A DNA stretch of 64,000 nucleotides from Sodiomyces alkalinus F11 (GCF_003711515.1 NW_021167086.1:2084289-2148288); one strand, 5' to 3'; shown: positions 32,665 to 45,294, counted from the first letter of the stretch. Notes: generated from the sequence alone by a model not told the origin. Numbers and translations are program-made.

Positions 32665-33850
32665 TTTTGGAGGCGTTTTTAGATGTTAAAGGAGCCTTCG
32701 ATCACGTCGCCCGTCCTAAGCTACTTAGGATTTTTTAAGAACTCTAACTACCCCCGAATCTAGTTAAATAGGTAGCCTCTTTTACAGAAAACAGGCGTAT
32801 CTAACTAGCCTTTAAGGGGAAGGTTTATTAGCCTACCCCCTTAACTATAAGGGTTCTATCAGGCTCCCCGGTTTCCCCTATCCTATTCCTGATTTATATT
32901 AGGAAGGTTATAGCGGGACCGGATTTTCAGGGTCTTTAGCTCTCCTATATCGACGATTTTCAGCTACCTATAGCGTCTATATTAACTATGAAAAACTATA
33001 AAACCCTGAAAAAAGCCGTAGCCTCCCTTTTCGACGTAGTAAAAGTTAACTAAGTCCTTTTAACTACCGAAAAACAGAGCTTATTCACTTCTATCAAAAA
33101 CGCTCTAAAGAAAACGCCCTGTTATTATAGGGGGGCATATAGTTAAACCTGCGCTAGGTGCTATTAGGTGGCTACGGGTCTAGTTTAATCCTAAACTATT
33201 ATTTAAACCCCACGTCGAAAAACGCCTAAACTTAGCTTCAGGGGCCCTAAATAGGTTTTATTGGCTAGCTAGCTCGTAGAGGGGCCTTTCCTTTAAGGGC
33301 CTAAGGCAGCTATATATAGCCTGTATTGCCTTATTAGCTGACTTTGGCTAATAGCTCTGGTAGGACCCTAAATCACCGAAAAAGCACCTAGTAGACCGCC
33401 TAGAACGCCTATAGTACAGCGCTTTAGTTAGGGTCTTAGAGGCTTTTAGGGGCCCCCCATATAGCGTTTAGAACTCGGAGCAGCAGTTCTCCTAGTAGCG
33501 GTTCGGTTCACTAGGTCTAATAGGCTATATATCTTTAGGACATTAAAGTTCCTCACTAACAGAATCATCCTTTCTATAACTCACATTAGCAGCCCCACTA
33601 GTGTTAGTGCGTGTAGCGGCGCCATACTAAAAGCCTTAATAGCCGCCCTACTCACAGGAATCACCCTGGCCTTCGGGCTCGGTGTAAACCGCTGTAATAC
33701 ACCTAAAATCGGCGTAAAGGGTATTATTAGATAGCTAACTCCCCGCTTTACCTAGCGGTACTAGATATAGCTAGGCGGGCACGGCACGTAATCCTATAGT
33801 AGCCTTAGAAGGACTCCTGTAATACCATCTATACCCCAATAAGATCCCCG
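32665..33850 (+). pseudogene. LINE reverse transcriptase fragment
   Basis: The plus strand opens inside an RT domain: VKGAFDHVARPKLL (32675-32720), LPPNLV, F.ENRRVQLAFKGK, then the GSPVSPILFLIYIRK block at about 32862-32905 and LSYIDDF near 32940-32960, where the catalytic YIDD is intact. The region after RT includes NRCNTPKIGVKGIIR (about 33685-33730). The element is cut at the 5' side at about 32660. Stops are TAG/TAA. Only part of a Tad/I-type ORF2 is present. Confidence 0.82.
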
Positions 33851-33899
33851 AAAAACGTTTCTTAGACCTGCTATATCTAGACGGAAGAGGGCCTAAGCG

Positions 33900-35019
33900 C
33901 CTCCCCCCGCTAACTAATAGGACCTAAGCCTAAGCTAAAGCCTAAGATAAGGGCGCCGATATACCGATAAATATATCGGTACCGACTAATAAGAGTAACG
34001 CTAAATCATTCGCTATAAAAGCCCGAAAGTGATTATAATAGATAATAGAAGACCTTATCCTATCCCTGTAGTAGAAAGCCTAAGCCGTCGATATCCTAAT
34101 CTAGGTAGTCGAATAGGGTATCTTTACGACGAGAGATACGCCGAGAGCCAATACCGCCCTTACGGGATAACTCGGTAATAAATTTATCGGCCTAATTAAG
34201 ATAAGGGTCCTGACCCGAGTGGCCGGTATAGACCCCTTTAGGGTGCCGGGAGGTAGCTTCTAACCCTAACCGAATAGTATAGCACCGTCCGGTATAACTA
34301 ATCCTAGCCTACCGCCTATTAGAGTACCCCCTATAAAGCCTATAGGACTACTAATTCTATAGCCTACGAGCTAGTAAACCCAACCCCCTAAGTAATAGGA
34401 TTAGACTATTATAGAGAAGAAGGGGAAAAGAAATAACACGATAGCCCTAAAACGCCTATTAGGGGACCCCTAAGAAAAGAAAAAGAAAGATAATAGGGTC
34501 TTCCTTTAATTCCCCGCTAAAACTATACTATAGTTAGAACGATAAAAGGCTATAACGATTATACGACGCGCGGTACTAAAGATCGGTAAAGTGGACGATT
34601 AGGATATTAGTATAGTAGAATATACCCGTCTAGGAGCGGCGATATACCCGAGGAATTCCTAGGTAAGGACGAAAATCCTAAAGGCCGAGGAAGAGATCCG
34701 GTCCGCCACGGGAGCTCTTTATATTTCAGGGGCAGAGACTTAGTATACCTTTATTGTCTACGAGATTATTAACTTTATCGATAACTAAGAGGTTATAAGG
34801 GCTCTTATAAAAACAAAGGCCCTAAAATAAACTAGACTAAAACTAGCCGCGTATTAAAACGTAGTAACCCGTATAACTAAGGCCTTTATAGCTAGTATAT
34901 CTCCTTTTAGATAGTACCGAAAAGACGGTTCTGCCTATTCGAGATATCCTTGCTAGCGAAGCCCTAAGACGCTAAACCGGCTATAGCCTAGTATAATAAG
35001 TGCTAGGGATACTACCCCT
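33900..35019 (+). pseudogene. LINE I, ORF1-like remnant (left part)
   Basis: The plus strand is open apart from RIP-type stops, Pro-rich near 34290-34400, then charged (EKKGKRNNTIALKRLL, about 34410-34460) and helical, with LKAEEEIRSATGALYISG near 34675-34735. Position and composition suit ORF1 of a LINE; no zinc knuckle was recognised. LINE F inserted at 35020-35030, and the reading resumes at 39491. Confidence 0.55.
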
Positions 35020-35030
35020 GATATACTTAT
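35020..35030. repeat. 11-bp target-site duplication of LINE F (left), GATATACTTAT
   Basis: Repeated exactly at 39491-39501; the base before it differs C/T. Confidence 0.9.
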
Positions 35031-38000
35031 TATTATTATTATCGATCTTACTGCGCTATCTAAACTAATCTATAGGAGCCTTTCTAAGCTATACAGTCCT
35101 TCTCGGGTGGCTATAGAGGGGAAAACCTAGGTAAAACCCGGGGAAAACCTCTATATACTTCCTTAGGTGGAGTGGTACCGCTATAGGGCCGACGTGGCCC
35201 TGGTTTGTCTCTGCTATATATCTGGATTATACCTTTAGGCTAGTGGCTGACGGGAAGTGTGGTAGGCTAGTGGTTAGGTAGGTTAGCCTAAGCTAATCGT
35301 TAGCGATGGAGTAGAGGCTAAGGGGGTGCCGCCGCGCCTTCGCGGTACGGCGGCTATAACCCTTTAGCCTTAGTCTCCCTACGTCTCCGAGGATTATATC
35401 TTTTATTCCTTCCGTTCGGTTAATAAAAAGTATAGGGGAGGTAGGCGCCTCCTGCCTCCTTTAGATAGGTTCCTGCTATATCCGGTGGTAGGTAGGGAGG
35501 ATAGTGCTTTACCCTATTATAAAAATTAGATAGTTAATATCCTATAAGGTCTTCGTGCCTCTTTTCCTCTCTTTTTCTCCTATAATACTAACGAGTTCGT
35601 TATAGGTTTTCCTCCCGATCTATACCCGCTTATAGTGCTGTAGGCTTGTCGTTACGGCTCTATACTAATAGTAAACCCCTTTAGTTTTCCTTATTATTTT
35701 CCTATTATAAATTAACTATAAGTGCTTTATAGGTGGCGTCGCGGTAGCGTGGTGGCGTGGGCTTAACTGGGTAGTATAGTATTAATTTATATATATAACT
35801 AAGTAATCCATAGTGGTAGTATAATATAAGTTCTCTTCGTGGTGTAGTGGTGCCTCAGCGGTAGCGTGCTAACAGTCGTAGATATCGTCCCCTAATAATA
35901 ATAATACTAATAATAATAATCGCCGCTACGAACGCGGCGTAGTTTATATTATACCGTATATAGGCCTTAGTAGTATCGGGGTGGTATCGTAGCGCTAATA
36001 TAGGGTAGTTATATTCGTTATAGTAAACGCTTAGGTATATATCCGGATAATGTAGAGGCTTATACTAGTATTACTTGAATACTCGCGGCCTATTACTAAT
36101 ATACTAATAATCGCTATCTATATAAGGATATAAGTCGCCTTGGTACCGTAGTAGTCCCTTATATACTTCGAGGTGGGTATAGCTAATAGCTTAATAGATC
36201 CCCCCCGCTACTAAGAAGCAGTAATAACGCCTTATAGATATTTATTAGGCGTATATAGCGGTAAAGACCGCTAGTAGGGCTAGTATTACTACTATAAGTA
36301 TCCCCCTTTATTGCCGTGGTAATTTCATACTAATAAGATATAGGCTAAGGAGCGCCTAAGGACGGCGTCTCGGTCTTTTAGCCGGGCCTTAAACCGGGCG
36401 TTACCTTTTAGTCGCGGTCGCGGCGGCACCGCGCCGGTAAAGGTATAGGAGTTATCTTATTAGATAAAATGCTTAGAGGGTAAGATAGATCTAATCTTAG
36501 ATCACCTTATAAGTGGCTCTCCTTTAGTCTCGCTACGGCCTCCTAGCGGTATTAGTTAACTAACTAGGCTTAATAGGGTCTTAAGTATATCGAAAGTGGT
36601 ATTAACGCCTCCGAGGGAGGTAAAGACGATAAGTAATAGCCGGTGCCGTAATAGTACTATATCGATACTGCTAGGGTCCCGGCTTATAGGGCCCCTATCT
36701 TAATAATTAATTAGTTATCGTACTACCCTGCCCTTACTCCGGTCCCGCTCCGTTATCCCCGGTATCTTCGTAGGCTTCTATAACATTAAGGGCGAGGCGA
36801 AAGTCCTTAAGCCTTTTCCTTTATAAAAACCACCGTGTAATTACCCCTACCTTGGTATTATATTGTAGGGCGTTATATAAATCTTCTTTAGTTATAAGCG
36901 GTCTCCCGACGGCGCCGAAGAGGTCCTTACGGTCCTCCTCGGTTACCTCCTAGCACTAAAGCACTATATATTCCGCCGTCTCCGCCCCTCCGTCCTTACA
37001 GGGGCACCGCGGTAATAGGAAGCCCGGTACTCTTATTTTAGCGAGGAAGGCTTATAGGCTTAGTTTTTCGGTACGGATTTAGGTAAACGTAAAGCTTAGT
37101 GGCTTAAGGAGTTCCTTATACTTCTTAAGGGAGCGTTATATTAGGAGCCGGTCCGGCGCTACTATAGCGTAGGTATAGGACCGCCGTGCTTCCGTCTAGG
37201 CTTAACCCTAGTTCCTTAGAAGGGCCTTCCGCGGGGGCGAGGTTCTGGCCTAGGTTATTAGGGCGGTAAGCTACGCTATCTATATAAGGGCGGCGTAGGT
37301 CCTATAATACCGATTCGATATCGCTAAGGCTCTCGCCGCGGTATATACTCTGGCTAATATCTTATCTTCGGTCCCTTCTTCTTATATCCGGAGGATCTTT
37401 CGGGCGCTTAGGCTTAAGAGGTATAGGTTAAGGGGGGGGATAAAGGTCATTTTTTTAAGGACCCTAACCGGCGTAGCCCTATAGGCTCCGGCTACTAATC
37501 GAAGCCACCGGTTCTATATCGTTATAAGTGCCGCTACGGGGCCTTACCGGGGGCTAACCCCTATCTTATAGACGGCTAAGGCGTAATAGGCTATTACTAA
37601 TCTTACTACTATAAGGTATAGTCTTCTTACGTCCGTGAAGCTATACCCCTATACTACCGTACTAAGCCTTAAAAGGGCGTATATTTATATAGCGAGTCGG
37701 CTCTGTACCTTTTTAGCGTATCGTCGGAAATTAAGTTTCTTATTAAGCTAGACACCTAAAAGCCTTATCGCCTCCGCTACCGGCACCGAAGTAGTGCTAA
37801 GAGGGAGCAGGGTAAAGGAGGGTTAATACAATTTTAAAAAGGGGATATAAATATACTTAGTTAGTTCGAATTATAGCCTACTCGCTATCTCCTAGTCTAG
37901 GTAAGCTTATTACGCGGCGGTAAGGCAGTACCGCGTTTATAGCTCCGTCCTACCGAAGGCGATAATATTCGTGTTATTGGTAAAACCTGCTATTATCGTT

Positions 38001-39490
38001 CTAGGGGCCTTTCTAAGCTCCTTATAAAGGGTAGAGATATAGAGGATAAAGAGGATAAGGGAGATCGGGGAGCCTTACGGTATACCCTCGTGGAGGTGTT
38101 ATAGGGGGGCCGTTTTGCTATTAAGTAGTAGCTAGGCTATACGGCTTTAGAGGAAGCTTCTAATTAGGGTAGTAAGCTACCGGGGAAAGCCTTTCCTTTT
38201 TAGTACTTTAAGGAGGCAGGAGTAAAGGATAGCATTAAAGGCTATTTTAATATCTAGTTAGAGTATCAAAGCGGTGCCGCTATAGGCCTAGCTCGCTTTT
38301 ACGGCCTTCGTGACTCTTTATACTACTATTTTTATACTTCGCCCTATCCGGCTACCTATCTATCCCTCCGGGAGGAGCCGATACTCCTCCGTTATAGTAG
38401 CGATCCGGTTAGCTAGGATCCCCTTAAGGACCTTACTTATTATACTAAGGAGTAATATCGGTCGCTAGCCCTTTATTATTTTATAGTCGGCCGACGGCCG
38501 ACCTTCTTTCTTAAGGACTACTATAGTAGCGTGGCGGCACCTTTTCGGGTAATAGCCTACTTCGAGGCACGCTATAAAGATAGTACTTAGTCTTTAGTAT
38601 AGGGGGGGTCTATACACTTTTAGGAGCCCTGCTAAGAGCCTATTAGGTCCTAGTACCGCTTAGGGTTTAGTCTTCTTAAGGCGCCCCTATATATCCGCTA
38701 CGGTAATATCGCGGCGGACGTCCTACCCCGGGGGGAATTCCGCGCCTAAGGGCCTAGGGGTGGTAAGGAGGGGGGGGGGGGGAAGAATTTCCGGTTAAAG
38801 ATTTCGGCCTTCTCTACGTGTATAGTTATTAGGTTATCGCTATCGTCTTAGTATAGTAATAGCACTAATAGGGGGTCCGGCGGGGCTCCCCTTTAATTTA
38901 TACATATTTCTATAACTATTAAAGGAGGTTATTATTCTTCCCGGTTAAGTAAAGCAGGTACCGTTAGTATAGCCGCTTTATTACCGCCACGGCTTTATCT
39001 TAGCACCTCTCCGCTTCCTAGAACTTATCCTATTAGTTCCGGGACCTCCTAGACGTATATCTACGGTAGAGGCGCCTTATTTCCTGGGTAAGGGCGGTAA
39101 GCTCCGCGTTCCACTAAGGGGTGGGTAGACATTTAGGGGTGCCCCTACGGTAGCGCGGTACGGCCTTATCGGCTAGGGTTATAAGGTCTTCTATTAGGTT
39201 ATCTAGTACTAAGTCGATATCTCCTAGTATTATAAGGGGGCCGGCTTACTATAGTTACGTAGCGGCGAGCTAAGGGACCTAGGAGGGGTTAAAGTCTTTC
39301 CAGACCTAGCAGGGCCCGTCTAGGTCCCGCGGTGGCGTTATCGCGGTAATCGGCGTGATATCCGTCTCTATAAGGATTCGGGCCGTCTATAAGTAGTGGT
39401 TTAACCCGATAACGGTCTTATTAAGGCCGCTAAAGTCATAGCAGAGCCCTTATATTACCTATATAAAGTCGATAGTACTAGCACGCCGCC
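35031..39490 (-). mobile_element. LINE F: 5'-truncated, with 1.7-kb 3' UTR and (TTA)n tail
   Basis: 4.46 kb on the minus strand, flanked by an 11-bp TSD. The left end is a TTATTATTA run (35031-35042), the 3' tail. The 3' UTR spans about 35043-36750 and is shared with LINEs K and G. ORF2 remnants: C-terminal LPRC.C.DG..ETAEYIVL (about 36950-37030), RT with GIP.GSPISLILFILYIS (about 38030-38085) and GFTNNTNIIAFGRT (about 37955-38000; A/TDD changed to TNN). Homology to LINE G ends within the endonuclease side at about 39483, so the copy is 5'-truncated. RIP stops throughout. Confidence 0.9.
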
Positions 39491-39501
39491 GATATACTTA
39501 T
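39491..39501. repeat. 11-bp target-site duplication of LINE F (right), GATATACTTAT
   Basis: Partner of 35020-35030; the target frame of LINE I (TTPDILI/IAGLDIKYI) continues across it. Confidence 0.9.
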
Positions 39502-39591
39502 AATAGCAGGGCTAGATATAAAGTATATAATACCTTAGTAATAGACTATACCTATAAAGTACGATATATTAACTATTATACACCCTATACC

Positions 39592-39663
39592 GGGGGGATA
39601 GCGTAGGTGGTAGACACGCCTGGTGGCCGCGTAAGGCCGTGGGTTCGAATCCCACTCCCCTTA
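39592..39663 (+). pseudogene. tRNA-Leu-like sequence lacking an anticodon arm
   Basis: Described with the SINE-like element. It cannot decode as it stands because no anticodon stem-loop is present, so it is listed as a tRNA-related sequence and not as a tRNA gene. Confidence 0.65.
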
Positions 39664-39840
39664 ATCGTGCGCGATTTTCTTCGCGCGGGACCTACCCGGA
39701 GCTCCTGCACGTTATAGGGGTCCCCGCACGTTCGGGGAGATATTTATCAGCTTACGCGCTAATAAGTGGATCCACACGCCTCCAGTACGTACCCTCCTTA
39801 GGGGGGGGGTACGTACTTATCACGCGCAATTAAGCGCACC
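39592..39840 (+). mobile_element. tRNA-headed SINE-like element
   Basis: The head (39592-39663) folds as a tRNA with an acceptor stem 39592-39598/39656-39662 (two G-U pairs), a D-arm GCGT/ACGC (39601-39604/39616-39619) and a perfect T-arm (39639-39655). Pol III box A (TAGCGTAGGTGG, 39599-39610) and box B (GGTTCGAATCC, 39642-39652) are intact. Only 18 bases lie between D and T arms, enough for the 4-bp variable-arm-like hairpin GGCC/GGCC but not for an anticodon arm. The 'GGTAGACACGC' D-loop and that variable arm resemble Leu tRNA. A GC-rich body follows with stems at 39669-39686, 39722-39737 and 39785-39816. CpA and TpG are kept. No convincing TSD was found. Confidence 0.6.
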
Positions 39841-40060
39841 TATACACTTATTACTACGATTAAGCCCTGGAGCCTAGGGAACTACGGGGAGCGCACACCA
39901 CCACTTAAGGATAAGTCCTAGACTGATAATTCTGTTTCGCCTATTCTTTACTTTTATATACAGGTTATATAAATAACTAGATACTCCTTATAGGATTAGT
40001 CTCCTTAATAGACTCGTGCTATAGCTCTAGGACTATATAGACGTAGAAAAAAAAAAAAAA
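39841..40060. other. Spacer with an A15 tract
   Basis: No frame seen. A run of 15 A at about 40050-40064 could be the tail of an inserted retroposon. Mild RIP signature; some CpA retained near 39890-39910. Confidence 0.4.
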
Positions 40061-41450
40061 ACAAGACCCTATACCGCGGATAGTACTAAGTGCCTAGTAA
40101 AACTAAGGGGGGTAAAAGGTAAGATTATTCCGTTTATAAAGATAAAACTTAGTAAGATTAGGGTAAAGGGTATAGCCTTTTACGCGAAACTAAAAAGCCC
40201 TAAGATACTAATAAAGAGTATAGAGCCTAGTTAAGAGACTCCCTATAAGTATACCTCCCCCGGTATTACCTAGGGAGGTTAGTTAACTGTCTCCGATACC
40301 GGCGATACCGGCGCTTATAATAACGGGGAGATCTAGCATAAAGTTAAAATAGAAGTCGACTCGGCTAAGTCTTAATCCTACTAACCCAGGACCCCGAAAA
40401 GGCCCCGGGAAGATAGAATACCGATACCTATATAGTCGTAGTCGTAGTCGTAGGCTAAGAAACCGATAATAATATAAGCGTGGCTTAGATAAGCTAGCAC
40501 ATAATTAAAGACGTCCTAGGGGGGCCTACTAGAGATAGTACCTACCGATAACCCTAATAAAGAACTATAGTAGTAGGTAGCGAGGCTATTAGAGGCCCGA
40601 TTCCCGGAAGGATCTTACCTATATTTAATAGAACGTGGATAAAAACCGTAGCCTGCTAAAGGTAGCGCTAGCTATTGCCTAGGAATATAAACTAGATATT
40701 ATAATATATTAAGAGCCGTTAAAAGGGGAGGCTAGGGTATATACCCTACCGAATCTACCCGGCTATAAGCAGTTTGCCCTAATCCAGTCCTGGCCGGAAC
40801 TAAGGGATAAGCTAAGGGTAGTCACCTATGTAAAGGCTAACCTTAACTTATAATAGCTATAATCGCTAATTCCTAGATTAAGAGACCTTCTCCTAATCTG
40901 GGAATAGTATATCTTTTCTTAACCTCTACCAGGGGCTTTTATCTAAGGAAAATACCTAGGATAGCCTTAGGAACGCCTGATAGACTCCCTTAGCGAATAT
41001 AACTATTAGCGGAGACTTTAATACCCGGTATAAAGACTAGGAACTAGGAGTTATATAAATAACCGGTAACGGCAATAAGATTATAGACTAAATATACCTT
41101 TACGGGCTAGTGCTTTATAATACTCCCGGGAAAAAGATATATAGTATAGGCGGGGCCTATACTATTATCGACCTTATTTTATTATCGGCACCCCTTACCG
41201 AAATAGGGGTAGTACTAGAGGCCGGAGCCCTAGCCTACTACTACCCCCTATTAAGTATAATAGGCACCGTATATATTACCCTAGCAAACGCCCCTACTAG
41301 GCCCGACCGCTTTAAGCTCCCTGAGGAAAAGGAGAAGACGGCTATAATCCGAAAAGAGGTGGCTAATAACCTTTGCCTTATTACACGACCCCCGAATAAG
41401 GACCTAGGCTTCCCTATTTTAGGTAGTACTTCTATTCTTTAGTGGATAGT
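40061..41450 (+). pseudogene. LINE I, endonuclease part
   Basis: Plus-strand AP-endonuclease of a Tad/I-type LINE. Around 40640-40860: LKVALAIA.EYKLDIIIYQEP and LRVVTYVKANLNL. Around 41010-41100: GDFNTRYKD and KIID. From 41110 to 41442 a 110-codon stretch without stops reads NTPGKKIYSIGG.YTIIDLILLS, the usual YS-(D/N)...IDL motif. The copy ends at about 41450 against the opposite-strand ORF1 of LINE H, so the reverse transcriptase is missing. With 33900-35019 it forms one element opened by LINE F and the SINE-like element (inference). Confidence 0.75.
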
Positions 41451-42583
41451 ATAGAAATAACCACTATATCGTAAAACGCGTTTAGAGCCCCTAGCTACCG
41501 AGGCTTCCCTACTACTCTAATAGGGTTAAAGGTGCCGATTCTAGTCGTTAGGTCCTATAGACCTAGGCCCTATTATAGGCTTCGGTTAAGGGCCTTTTAC
41601 GGCGGCTCGGAGGGGTCGGGTAAAGGGGTATCGCTACCCCTAAAAAGTTTAGAAGGCACCTGTTTAATAATAAGCTTAAACCAGTCGCCTATAGGCTATG
41701 GGGGCTAGAGAGGGAGGTTTAGCTCTTTAAACCACTGATTCTGCGAGTCTAGGAGCTATTAAATGCTATAATTCGGCCCCGGGGTTAAAATAAGGTTCCC
41801 GTTAGTCGACTGGCTAATAGCCGTAAGTACAGGGAATTTTACGGCTTTATTAAGCTTATTCCGAAGCGCGAGGGGGTCGAAGTTCTCCCGAGGGATCGCT
41901 GCCCCTGCCGTATATTATAGAATAACCTTAGGGACCTTTTTAGGGTCTGTTAGGAGGGGTGCTAGGAGTATAGATATCGGGGTGGGGGCTAAGGGTGCTA
42001 AAGCCCCTAAAAGAGGGGCCTAGGGTGCTATAGGGCCTTTTTTCCCCTTTACAGCCTCGCTATAAAGGGGTTTAGGCTATTCTGTAAGCCTACGAACTGC
42101 TTAGGCTAGTTCGTCGACCTTCTATTCGAGTGTAGGAGGCTAGGGGACTTCTGGAACGCCGTCGATAGTAGATTTAAGCCCTACAGATAGGGCCTTAATC
42201 TAGGGGGCAGGGTCAAGGGTGTAGGTCTATTAAAGCAGCAGAAGAGCCTGTTAGAGTAGTTCCTTAGCCTATGCCTTACTAGCCGATCTAGTCGACTTCT
42301 AGGGCTCGGACGAGGTCCCTTTAGGGGCTTTAGCTATTCTGGGGGCCCTTTTAGTCTATTTAGAGCCTAAGAGGCTCGGTATTTTAGCAGGGGGGGCCCT
42401 AGAAGCAGGGGGGGCCCTAGAGGGCGTTTCGAAAGCGCCTTCGGCTTCCGAGTCCGAGGGGGATTCGATTCGGGTCCTAGAAAAACGTCTAAGGGTAGAT
42501 GTGGAAGGGCTAAGGTGCCTTTTCGAGTTTAGAGGCGTAGCGAGGGTTAAATCCTCTATATTAGAGGTATTACCTATATCCAC
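41451..42583 (-). pseudogene. LINE H, ORF1 (gag-like) remnant
   Basis: The minus-strand frame starts at ATG 42581-42583 and is intact for 75 codons (MDIGNTSNIEDL, Ser-rich, ending SLLGSK), then runs on with RIP-type stops. At about 41640-41830 it reads AISQSTNGNLILTPGP, WFKELNLPL and IGDWFKLII, matching the conserved part of Tad-type ORF1 proteins (usually 'K.GNL.L.......W...L' and 'W.KLVVH.VP'). The downstream ORF2 is missing at the left. Upstream 42584-42965 would be its leader. Confidence 0.7.
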
Positions 42584-42965
42584 CTCCCCTAGGCCCTCTA
42601 TAGTTATAGGGGCCTTAGAGGGGGGGGCGTTAGGGGCGTTAGGGGCGATAGGGGCGTTATTATAGCTAGTGTTATGGCTAGTGGGTTATTGTTTATAGCG
42701 TTAGGGCTAGGTAGAGGTCGGGGGTGCGGCTCTGCGCGACTAGGCTTACCGCTTTATCAGCGTGGGTGCACGGGCCACGTCAGACTTTTCCCCCGCACGC
42801 GGGGGAGCCGTAAGCCTATTTCCAGGTATTTTCGCACTTATAATACGCCTAAATTAGCACCTGCGCGATACAGGGCTATTGAGAGGCGTATAGAGCTTGA
42901 AAAGAGCTATCGATTGATATAGTTTTTGAGTGGTTTGGGGCGTTTGCGCGTAAAACGTAGGTCCC
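42584..42965. other. GC-rich, lightly RIPed segment with an 82-codon ORF
   Basis: GGGGCGTTA units occur in tandem near 42627-42660. From 42660 to about 42965 CpA and TpG are retained, and a plus-strand ORF starts at a true ATG (42674-42922): MASGLLFIALGLGRGRGC..., ending LEKSYRLI. It resembles no family I know. The place fits the leader or promoter of LINE H on the other strand. CDS status is doubtful. Confidence 0.4.
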
Positions 42966-44060
42966 CCCACGTGAGTTATAAGAAGGATCTACTGATAAGC
43001 TGTGGTAGGACAGCCTAATTAGGTCTAAAGGCGTCGAGGAAAGTTAAAAAGAAAAAGGCAAAGTCGTTGCTTATAAAATAAGGGTTAGTCGTTATAGGTA
43101 ATATCCGAGAGCGAAGGGCTAGTCGAAAACTAAGGAGTAGAAGAGAGAGGAAAAGAGATCCTTAGAGCTCGAGGTCGAGGGATATTTATCCTTTTCTAAT
43201 AAGCTCGAAAGTGCCTTTTTCCGTAATAGTCTTCCCCTTAAGGGTTCCTTTATAGTAGGCGTTACTATTTAGCTACTACCTATAAAAGAGTATTTTCGAT
43301 TAGTTAAAGGAGGCGTGCCTTAATTATAGTAATAATGACTTCTTTAACCCGGCGGGAAGGTCTCTAATTAGAAAAAAGACGTTAAAATCCGGGCTCTGAT
43401 TAGTCGAAAAGATTAGACGAAATAGCTCTTACGTTATTTAGTTATAGGCGTAGCCGTGACTTAGGAATAAGGGATCTAAAAGGGGAAATAATAAATCACC
43501 CCTCCCTTAAGCCGTAGCAGACAAAGGCCCCTTTATAACTACTTTGACTAAATAGCCGCCTTTATAATTTATAGAAATAATAAGGCTCGTAACCTCCCTT
43601 AATCGCTCGATCCCTTAAGTATAAAAGACGAGCTTTCTAGCGGTATCCCTCCTCTTCTTCTTCTTTTTCCTACCGTAATATTAAGGTAGATACGATATAA
43701 CCGCTACTTATACTTATAATAACTAATAATAGTAATAATAACGACTAAACGGCTAATTAGTATACTTAATAAGACCCAGTCTTACGAAAGGAAGGTAGTC
43801 GGTTATTAGTAGTCTGTTAAGCCGACTCCTTAGTTCTAGCCTATAGCTCGTTTACCCCTTAAAACTCGTAAGGAATACTCCTTTAGGGTAACCCTAGTAG
43901 ATATAGTAGTAGGATTTTGTCGATTATATATATAGGTTACCCTGATCGGGTTATAAAGAGGCCAATAACCTATAGGTGAACTCCTATCTTAGCTAGTATA
44001 AAGTGGCTAGTAAGGGCGGCTTATCGTATATCGAGTTAGACTTTCTATAGTCGTTAATTC
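42966..44060 (+). other. Unassigned RIP-affected repeat, left of LINE K
   Basis: Plus-strand reading shows stretches free of TGA with TAA/TAG stops (for example KRSLELEVEGYLSFSNKLESAFFRNS, about 43138-43225, with residues limited here to what is visible), so it is probably transposon coding sequence. I do not recognise the family. It is the target in which LINE K lies; the other half is at 50988. Confidence 0.4.
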
Positions 44061-44072
44061 CTAGTAAAAGTA
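44061..44072. repeat. 12-bp target-site duplication of LINE K (left), CTAGTAAAAGTA
   Basis: Repeated exactly at 50976-50987; the preceding base differs C/T. Confidence 0.92.
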
Positions 44073-45294
44073 TTATTATTATTTATTACGCTATTCTCGC
44101 TTAGCTAAGCTAGGCTAGCCACCTGGGCAATAGTCCTTCTCTAATTCTCGAGGGGAAACCGTTAATAGATAAAAACCCCTACGCTCTTATTATATAAGTA
44201 GTTCTATCGTGCGTGGCCGCTACGGTATCGCTCCGCGGCCCCGTTTGTATCGCTATTCGACAACCGGATCTTACCTCCGGGCTAGTGGCTAATAGGAGTC
44301 GGCTAGTTAGTTTAGTAGGTGCCGTGTCGGGTCGTATACGCCCTCGGTGCGTTATCGCCACAGTCACTCGCCGCTATCCTTTCCTTTATTCCGTTATTCC
44401 GGATCCGGCGAGGTTCTCCCCTCACCGCGGCACCCTTTATGCCCTCCCCCCCTTTACTCCTTCCTTTATTTATTATTTATTTCTAAACCTCCTTTATATG
44501 CCTGCTATTTATAGCGGCCCTTATTTAGTTATATACCTCCTTTACTCGCGCTATATAGGCTTTTTAGGGTAAGCGTTATAGTATAGGCCAGGCGTGGCTA
44601 CTATTCCCTAGAAGGTGTGGTGACTTATAGGGCTAATCTACCGCTCCCTTTTTCCTATAAACCTCCCTCTTTTCTTCTCTTTTTTCCTCCTTTCCTCTTT
44701 TCCCCCTTTAAGCTATCGTTTTTTAAGGTAAGCTTTTACGTGGTCGGTACGGTATAAGTGCGGCCTTAGAACTCCTATTCGGGATCCCCCGGTACCGTTT
44801 AGCTATATAGTAAGGGATTTAACGGGGTGCCGGGTTATACTATCCCTACGCCGCCCCCGCTCCGCCCCTATAGCGCCCGCCTTAGTCTAACTCCCCTACC
44901 CCTCTAAATACCTAATAATAAGACCTCCGTCGTTAAAGGGGGAGCCGGTACCGGCGCCTATAAGGGTAAAAGGCCGGCTACCCCCTAGCCTTCCACTATA
45001 AGTTCCCCGCTTTATTATCATCGCGCCCGCTTTATACCCCCGCTTTATATTTTAACCCGGTATAGGCCGCCCTTACCCTTACCGTCTATTCATCGCCCTA
45101 TACTTTATACATCGTGTGTTTAGTATAAGATTACTAGGCTACTCCCTGCTAAAACCCCCTTAGTATATAGTCCTATTATATTCCTATTACTCCCCCGCTT
45201 TATACCGTATCTACTAACCCGATTTAGGAGCCGGCGCCCGCTACGTTAAATATATTAACGGTAACCGTAGTAATAGCTTTTACGCCCCGGTTTA

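Noticed and set aside
39592..39663. Functional tRNA-Leu gene
   Set aside because: No anticodon stem-loop fits in the 18 bases between D and T arms.
44213..44572. 119-codon plus-strand ORF
   Set aside because: Lies in the 3' UTR of LINE K, homologous to noncoding parts of LINEs F and G; open by GC-rich composition.
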